The position numbers and the translations under genes were made by a program. A model generated the notes under the pieces. It made no database searches and was not told where the DNA came from. It saw nothing but the letters and a program-made list of their open reading frames with translations. Of a DNA stretch of 11,588 nt, positions 6,906 to 11,588 are shown in pieces (position 1 is the stretch's first letter; each line of letters begins with the position of its first letter). Source of the stretch: JAEUPI01 sp035499355. Lineage in GTDB: Bacteria > Pseudomonadota > Gammaproteobacteria > Burkholderiales > Burkholderiaceae_C. The stretch covers positions 1 to 11,588 of the forward strand of contig DATJYZ010000278.1 of NCBI GenBank assembly GCA_035499355.1, read 5' to 3'.

Positions 6906-8948
6906 ATGTCCACCACCTCCACCGAACCCCAGACGATGGCCAATGCGATCCGCGCGCTGGCGATGGACGCCGTGCAGCGGGCCAACGCAGGCCACCCCGG
7001 CGCACCGATGGGGCTGGCCGAAGTGGCGGTGGCGCTGTGGACGCGACACCTCAAGCACAACCCGGCCGATCCCCGCTGGCTCGATCGCGACCGCGTGGTG
7101 TTGAGCAACGGCCACGCCTCGATGCTGCTGTACGCGGCGCTGCATCTCACGGGCTACGAGCTGGCGATCGACGAGCTGCGCAACTTCCGCCAACTGCACA
7201 GCAAGACCCCGGGCCACCCGGAGGTCGGCGTCACCCCGGGCGTCGAGACCACCACCGGCCCGCTGGGCCAGGGACTGGCCAACGCGGTGGGCATGGCACT
7301 GGCGGAGAAGCTGCTGGCGGCGCGCTTCAACCGGCCCGGCCACGCGGTGGTCGACCACCGCACCTACGTGATCGTCGGCGACGGCTGTCTGATGGAAGGC
7401 ATCAGCCACGAGGCATGCGCGCTGGCCGGCGTGTGGAAGCTCGACAAGCTGATCGCGCTGTACGACGACAACGGCATCTCGATCGATGGCGCCGTGAAGC
7501 CGTGGTACGCCGACGACGTGCGCCAGCGCTTCGGCGCGTACGGCTGGCGCGTGCTGGGTCCGATCGACGGCCACGACGTCGATGCGGTCGACGACGCGCT
7601 CGCGCAGGCGGCGCGCACCACCACGCCGCAGCCGACGCTGATCATCTGCCGCACCACGATCGGCAAGGGCGCGCCGACCCGCGCCGGCACCGCCAAGGCG
7701 CACGGCGAGCCGCTTGGCGAAGCCGAGGTCGCGGCGACGCGGCAGGCGCTCGGCTGGACCGCCGCGCCGTTCGAGGTGCCGCCCGCGGTGAAGGCGTTGT
7801 GGGACGCGCGCGAGGCGGGCGCATCGCGGCAGGCGCGCTGGAACGAGCAGCTCGCGCGCTATCGCACAGCGTTTCCCGAGCTGGCGGCCGAGTACGAGCG
7901 GCGCTGCCGTGGCGCGTTGCCGGCGTCGTTCGACGCCGTGATCGCGCAGGCGCTGGCCGACGCGCAGGCCAAGGCCGAGACGGTGGCCACCCGCAAGGCC
8001 AGCCAGATGGCGCTCGAGGCGTTGACGCGCGCGCTGCCCGAGCTGCTCGGCGGATCGGCCGACCTCACCGGCTCGAACCTGACCCAGACCGCGAGCACGC
8101 CGCCGCTGCGGTTCGGCGACGATGGTGCGCCCAGGGTCGGTGACGACGGCCAGCCGGGCCGTCACATCAACTACGGCGTGCGCGAGTTCGGCATGGCCGC
8201 GGTGATGAACGGCCTCGCGCTGCACGGCGGCTTCATCCCGTACGGCGGCACGTTCCTCACGTTCAGTGACTACAGCCGCAATGCGGTGCGCATGGCCGCG
8301 CTGATGAAGCAGCGCGTGGTGCATGTCTTCACGCACGATTCGATCGGCCTCGGCGAGGACGGGCCCACGCACCAGAGCGTCGAGCACGCGGCGTCGCTGC
8401 GCCTGATCCCCGGACTCGAGGTCTGGCGCCCGGCCGACACCGCGGAAACAATCGTGGCCTGGCAGGCGGCGATCGCGGCGCACGACCGGCCCAGCGCGCT
8501 GTTGCTGTCGCGCCAGAACCTGCCGTACTGCCCGAAGCCGTCGAGCGGCGACATCGCCAAGGGCGGGTACGTGCTCGCCGAGCCCGCTGAAGTCGGCATG
8601 AAAGGCAGAAAGCTGCAGGCCGTGATCGTGGCCACCGGATCCGAGGTGCACCTGGCGCTGCATGCGCAGGCCGAGCTGGCCAAGTCCGACATTGCGGTGC
8701 GCGTGGTGTCGATGCCGTCGACCACCGTGTTCGATCGCCAGGGCGCGGCCTACAAGTCGCAGGTGCTGCCGCCCGACGTGCCGCGCGTCGCGGTCGAGGC
8801 CGGCGTCACCGACGGCTGGTGGAAGTACGGCTGCGCGGCCGTGATCGGCATCGACCGCTACGGCGAGAGCGCACCGGGCGGCGTGCTGTTCAAGCACTTC
8901 GGCTTCACCGCGGCCAACGTGGCCGACACGGTGCGCTCGGTGATATGA
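6906..8948 (+). CDS. tkt: Transketolase
   Basis: Transketolase moves two-carbon ketol units between sugar phosphates in the pentose phosphate pathway (and the Calvin cycle where present), using thiamine diphosphate and Mg2+. The 680-residue protein has the usual length and motifs in order: GHPGAPMG (H30), TTGPLGQGLANAVGMA (about 116-131), the cofactor motif GDGCLMEG (158-165) ending with DDNGISIDG, GGSADLTGSN, the catalytic Glu in YGVREFGM (E427), YGGTFLTFSDY, and HDSIGLGEDGPTHQS with H489. No frameshift or missing key residue is seen. The ATG at 6906 gives the usual short N-terminus; an in-frame TTG at 6891 and ATG at 6936 are alternatives, and no ribosome binding site is well placed for any of them. 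The gene diverges from murU and precedes gap by 127 bases; its product glyceraldehyde 3-phosphate is the GAPDH substrate. Confidence 0.97.
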   Translation: MSTTSTEPQTMANAIRALAMDAVQRANAGHPGAPMGLAEVAVALWTRHLKHNPADPRWLDRDRVVLSNGHASMLLYAALHLTGYELAIDELRNFRQLHSKTPGHPEVGVTPGVETTTGPLGQGLANAVGMALAEKLLAARFNRPGHAVVDHRTYVIVGDGCLMEGISHEACALAGVWKLDKLIALYDDNGISIDGAVKPWYADDVRQRFGAYGWRVLGPIDGHDVDAVDDALAQAARTTTPQPTLIICRTTIGKGAPTRAGTAKAHGEPLGEAEVAATRQALGWTAAPFEVPPAVKALWDAREAGASRQARWNEQLARYRTAFPELAAEYERRCRGALPASFDAVIAQALADAQAKAETVATRKASQMALEALTRALPELLGGSADLTGSNLTQTASTPPLRFGDDGAPRVGDDGQPGRHINYGVREFGMAAVMNGLALHGGFIPYGGTFLTFSDYSRNAVRMAALMKQRVVHVFTHDSIGLGEDGPTHQSVEHAASLRLIPGLEVWRPADTAETIVAWQAAIAAHDRPSALLLSRQNLPYCPKPSSGDIAKGGYVLAEPAEVGMKGRKLQAVIVATGSEVHLALHAQAELAKSDIAVRVVSMPSTTVFDRQGAAYKSQVLPPDVPRVAVEAGVTDGWWKYGCAAVIGIDRYGESAPGGVLFKHFGFTAANVADTVRSVI

Positions 8949-9030
8949 CCCACCCCCGAAGCGGCCTGGCGGCCGCCTCCCCCTCGAGGGGGCGACACCG
9001 GCGGCCTGGCAAAGCCAGATCCGCGGTGTC
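8949..9030. repeat. Three-hairpin intergenic element between tkt and gap (REP-like)
   Basis: Directly after the tkt stop lie three inverted repeats. (a) GCGGCC-TGGC-GGCCGC at 8961-8976 is a perfect 6-bp stem. (b) CCCCCTCGAGGGGG at 8979-8992 is a perfect 14-base palindrome. (c) GACACCG (8994-9000) pairs with CGGTGTC (9024-9030), enclosing CGG/CCG (9002-9004 with 9021-9023) and CTGGC-AAA-GCCAG (9006-9018). The 10-mer GCGGCCTGGC occurs twice, at 8961 and 9001. No T-run follows, so it is not a standard terminator. It resembles palindromic elements I recall from between genes in Comamonadaceae/Rubrivivax-type genomes; copy number cannot be seen here. It may stabilise the tkt mRNA end or partly uncouple gap from tkt. 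Confidence 0.7.
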
Positions 9031-9062
9031 CACCTGGGAAGACACGCAAATCCTTTCACTCT

Positions 9063-9068
9063 CGGAGA
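9063..9068 (+). promoter_or_regulatory. Shine-Dalgarno of gap
   Basis: CGGAGA lies 7 bases before the ATG at 9076, a well-placed ribosome binding site that supports this start. No convincing -35/-10 pair was found in the 45 bases between the hairpin element and the start codon. Confidence 0.65.
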
Positions 9069-9075
9069 TTCGCTC

Positions 9076-10089
9076 ATGACCATCAGAGTCGCGATCAACG
9101 GCTACGGCCGCATCGGGCGCAACATCCTGCGCGCGCTGTACGAGGCGGGCCGCAAGGACGTGCAGATCGTCGCCGTCAACGACCTCGGCGACGTCGCCAC
9201 CAACGTGCATCTCACCAAGTACGACACCGCGCACGGCAAGTTCCCGGGCACGGTGGCGGCCGACGGCGACAACCTCGTGGTCAACGGCGACCGCATCAAG
9301 GTGCTGGCGGTGCGCAACCCCGCCGAGGCGCCGTGGAAGGCGCTCGGGGTCGACGTGGTGCTCGAGTGCACGGGCCTGTTCACCAGCAAGGCCAAGGCCG
9401 GTGCGCACGTCGAGGCGGGCGCGAAGAAGGTGATCATCAGCGCGCCGGGCGAGAAGGACGTCGACGCCACGGTCGTCTACGGCGTCAACCACGGCGTGCT
9501 GAAGGCGTCGCACACCGTGATCTCCAACGCCAGCTGCACCACCAACTGCCTGGCGCCGGTGGCCAAGGTGATGCACGACAAGCTCGGCATCGTGTCGGGA
9601 CTGATGACCACCATCCACAGCTACACCAACGACCAGGTGCTGACCGACGTCTACCACAAGGACCTGCACCGCGCGCGCGCGGCGGCGATGAACATGATCC
9701 CCACCAAGACCGGCGCCGCGGCCGCGGTGGGCCTGGTGCTGCCCGAGCTCAACGGCAAGCTCGACGGCTTCGCGATGCGGGTGCCGACCATCAACGTGTC
9801 GGTGGTCGACCTCACCTTCGTCGCGGCGCGCAACACCACCAAGGACGAGGTCAACGCGATCGTCAAGGAGGCGTCGGCCAGCGCCGCGCTGAACGGCATC
9901 CTCGGCTACAACACCGAGCCGCTGGTGTCGAGCGATTTCAACCACGACAGCCGCTCCTCGGTGTTCGACGCGCCGCAGACGCGCGTCACCAACGGCAACC
10001 TGGTCAAGGTGCTCGCCTGGTACGACAACGAATGGGGCTTCAGCAACCGCATGCTCGACACCACCGTCGCGCTGATGTCGGCGAGGTGA
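9076..10089 (+). CDS. gap: Type I glyceraldehyde-3-phosphate dehydrogenase
   Basis: The enzyme interconverts glyceraldehyde 3-phosphate and 1,3-bisphosphoglycerate with NAD in glycolysis/gluconeogenesis. The 337-residue cytosolic protein has the full family length. The NAD-binding start VAINGYGRIGRNILRAL (5-21) is followed by VNDLGD, whose D36 is typical of NAD rather than NADP preference. The active-site signature ASCTTNCLAP carries the nucleophile C154, with its partner H181 in TTIHSYTNDQ. Phosphate and substrate-binding stretches (RARAAAMNMIPTKTGAAAAV) and the C-terminal WYDNEWGFSNRM are intact. The gene follows tkt, as in several Burkholderiales carbon-metabolism clusters, but the next gene is not pgk: a terminator ends the unit. 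Whether gap is transcribed from the tkt promoter or its own is not clear. Identity is secure. Confidence 0.98.
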   Translation: MTIRVAINGYGRIGRNILRALYEAGRKDVQIVAVNDLGDVATNVHLTKYDTAHGKFPGTVAADGDNLVVNGDRIKVLAVRNPAEAPWKALGVDVVLECTGLFTSKAKAGAHVEAGAKKVIISAPGEKDVDATVVYGVNHGVLKASHTVISNASCTTNCLAPVAKVMHDKLGIVSGLMTTIHSYTNDQVLTDVYHKDLHRARAAAMNMIPTKTGAAAAVGLVLPELNGKLDGFAMRVPTINVSVVDLTFVAARNTTKDEVNAIVKEASASAALNGILGYNTEPLVSSDFNHDSRSSVFDAPQTRVTNGNLVKVLAWYDNEWGFSNRMLDTTVALMSAR

Positions 10090-10132
10090 CTTTGCTGAAC
10101 GCCGGCTGACTGGCGTGCGAGGGTGTGACGTG

Positions 10133-10163
10133 AAGAGCCGCCGTCGAGGCGGCTCTTGCGTTG
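10133..10163 (+). terminator. Stem-loop terminator after gap
   Basis: AAGAGCCGCC (10133-10142) and GGCGGCTCTT (10148-10157) form a perfect 10-bp stem with the five-base loop GTCGA, 43 bases after the gap stop. The tail GCGTTGTGG has few Ts, so intrinsic termination may be incomplete, but the A-rich foot, GC-rich top and T-ended stem are the usual terminator form in this GC-rich group. Confidence 0.8.
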
Positions 10164-10224
10164 TGGGGTGTGGCCCTTACGCGGGGACACGATTGTGCGG
10201 CGGACTTTCCGATAGGCTTGCAAG

Positions 10225-10602
10225 ATGGTCACGACGATTCCCTGGCGCCATGGCCTGCTGTTGGCGGCGTTGCCGCTGATCGGCTGCGACACCCTCAACG
10301 CCCCGATTCCTGCCGTGCCGCCGCCCGACCTGCGCATCGTGATCACCACGCAGCGCGACTATCCCACCCCGGGCGAGGCGAAGATCCACGCGGAGAATCT
10401 GGCCAAGGTGCCGATCCGCGATGCCGACGACCTCGGCGGCGGCAAGTACCGCATGGTGCTGGTGTGCCCCGACGTGGCCACCTGCCGCGAGGCGGCCCAG
10501 CGCATCGCCAACGACCGCACGTTCGCGCTCGGAGTGGACGCCGAGAACCCGACGACGCGCCAGAAGATTCCCGTCAAGCCCACGCGCGAGCAGTCGCGCT
10601 GA
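10225..10602 (+). CDS. Small lipoprotein of unknown function
   Basis: I do not recognise a named family. The 125-residue product starts with a basic/hydrophobic signal (PWRHGLLLAALPLIGC) ending in a lipobox LIGC at residues 18-21, so it should be lipid-modified on Cys21 and lie at the periplasmic side. The mature part begins with a Pro-rich linker (APIPAVPPPD), then a small alpha/beta-looking region with two cysteines (VCPDVATCREAAQRIAND) that could form a disulphide, and ends in a basic tail (RQKIPVKPTREQSR). A weak ATAGG lies 8 bases before the ATG. The gene follows the gap terminator and precedes the S8 protease gene by 47 bases on the same strand, so the two may be co-transcribed. An accessory role for the protease is a guess from position only. 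Confidence 0.75.
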   Translation: MVTTIPWRHGLLLAALPLIGCDTLNAPIPAVPPPDLRIVITTQRDYPTPGEAKIHAENLAKVPIRDADDLGGGKYRMVLVCPDVATCREAAQRIANDRTFALGVDAENPTTRQKIPVKPTREQSR

Positions 10603-10649
10603 GCCGCCCGCGCGGACTTCGGGCGAGCCCATAGCCTCGAGAGCACACC

Positions 10650-11588
10650 ATGACGTCGTTGAAGATGAAGCACCGCCGCATCGCCAAGGCCCTGGGGGCG
10701 CTCGCCGTGCTGGCGCTGCCCGCGCTGGGCGGCGCGCCGACGGTCGCCAACGCCCAGGGCGCCGGCCTGCGCGCGGCGTCGACCCCCGTGGTCGACTCGC
10801 GTCATGCGCGCGTGATCGTCAAGTACAAGGCCGACGGCGCGCTGATGCGCGAGAGCACGCTGTCGGCGCGCGACCCGGATCGCGTGGTCGTGCAGCACGC
10901 GGCGCGGCTGTCTCAGCGGCTCGGCCTCGTGTTGCGCGACGGCTTCATGATCGCGCCGCGCACCCAGGTGCTGCATGCGCGCGACATGTCGTCGGCGGCG
11001 CTGGTGGCGCGCCTGCAGGCCGACCCCGACGTCGAGTACGCCGAGGTCGACGAGCGCGTGCACTTCACCGCCGTGCCGAGCGACCCGCGCTACGCCGATA
11101 ACCAGGCGGTCAACGTCACGCCCACGGTCGGCCAGTGGTATCTGCGCCCACCGACGGCCACGTTCGTGTCGGCGATCGACGCGCAGACGGGTTGGGACAC
11201 GACAAAAGGGTCGCCTGCCGTCGTCGTGGCCGTGCTCGACACCGGCGTGCGGCCCGATCACCCCGACCTCGCAGGCAAGCTGCTGCCGGGCTACGACTTT
11301 GTGTCGGCCGACCCCGACGGCTCGTTCGCCTCGGCCAACGACGGCAATGGCCGCGATGCCGACGCATCGGACCCGGGCGATTGGGTCACCAGCGCCGAGT
11401 CCACGCAGGCCAACGGCCCACTGCAAAACTGCGACATCGGCGACAGCAGCTGGCACGGCACGCAGACCTCGGCGTTGATCGGCGCGGCCACCGACAACGC
11501 CGTCGGCATGGCCAGCGTCGGCTGGAACGTGCGCATCCTGCCGGTGCGCGTGCTCGGCAAGTGCGGCGGCTTCCAGTCCGACGTGGTC
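10650..11588 (+). CDS. Exported subtilisin-family (S8) serine protease, 3' partial
   Basis: The frame stays open from the ATG at 10650 to the window end (313 codons). Residues 1-35 form a signal peptide: a basic start (KMKHRRIAK), a hydrophobic core (ALGALAVLALPAL) and a likely cleavage site ANA|Q. Residues about 54-130 (beginning RVIVKYK, containing LQADPDVEYAEVDERV) look like an I9-type inhibitory propeptide. The S8 domain then shows VVVAVLDTGVRPDHPDL with the catalytic Asp D197, GYDFVSADPD and the His motif SSWHGTQTSALIGAATDN with H269. The Ser motif (GTSMA-type) must lie beyond the window, so activity cannot be judged. The His motif reads HGTQTS instead of the common HGTHVA, a change seen in some proteobacterial members. 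An in-frame ATG at 10665 would also keep the signal peptide. No strong ribosome binding site precedes either. Confidence 0.92.
   Translation, partial: MTSLKMKHRRIAKALGALAVLALPALGGAPTVANAQGAGLRAASTPVVDSRHARVIVKYKADGALMRESTLSARDPDRVVVQHAARLSQRLGLVLRDGFMIAPRTQVLHARDMSSAALVARLQADPDVEYAEVDERVHFTAVPSDPRYADNQAVNVTPTVGQWYLRPPTATFVSAIDAQTGWDTTKGSPAVVVAVLDTGVRPDHPDLAGKLLPGYDFVSADPDGSFASANDGNGRDADASDPGDWVTSAESTQANGPLQNCDIGDSSWHGTQTSALIGAATDNAVGMASVGWNVRILPVRVLGKCGGFQSDVV

Noticed and set aside
6846..9098. 750-codon minus-strand open frame opposite tkt
   Set aside because: Low-complexity His/Arg/Ala composition and no domain; shadow of transketolase.
10190..10224. Possible promoter TTGTGC followed by GATAGG before the lipoprotein gene
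   Set aside because: Spacing of about 12 bases is too short for a sigma-70 promoter, and the GATAGG part more likely acts as a weak ribosome binding site.

Overview
The window is high-GC DNA (roughly 70%) with dense, mostly co-directional genes, GTG start codons and short spacers. Protein sequences of the housekeeping genes (transketolase, type I GAPDH, MurU) and a multi-hairpin intergenic repeat suggest a betaproteobacterium of the order Burkholderiales, probably near the Rubrivivax/Leptothrix/Comamonadaceae group. That placement rests on recognition, not on a search. No mobile elements, tRNAs, rRNAs or CRISPR arrays are visible.

Region 1 (1-6043, + strand) is the most interesting part: five tightly packed genes that look like one operon. 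In order they encode an SPFH/band-7 protein with a C-terminal SHOCT-like tail (5' end cut by the window edge), a membrane-tethered protein with two zinc ribbons and two DUF4178-like domains, a 73-residue DUF350 two-helix membrane protein, a spermidine-synthase-like aminopropyltransferase fused to a multi-helix membrane domain, and an FAD-dependent amine-oxidase-fold protein with an apparent Tat/lipoprotein signal. The combination points to a membrane-associated system that makes and perhaps oxidises a polyamine or aminopropylated compound. Substrate and purpose are unknown.

Region 2 (6051-6779, - strand) is murU, the nucleotidyltransferase of peptidoglycan sugar recycling. It converges on the operon with only 7 bases between stop codons and diverges from tkt across a 126-base promoter region.

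Region 3 (6780-10163, + strand) holds carbon metabolism: tkt (transketolase) and gap (NAD-type glyceraldehyde-3-phosphate dehydrogenase). A compact three-hairpin element that resembles a dispersed repeat separates them, and a strong stem-loop terminator follows gap. The two enzymes share glyceraldehyde 3-phosphate as a metabolite.

Region 4 (10225-11588, + strand) holds a small unrecognised lipoprotein and the first 313 codons of an exported subtilisin-family (S8) serine protease. The catalytic Asp and His are in view; the Ser lies beyond the window edge.
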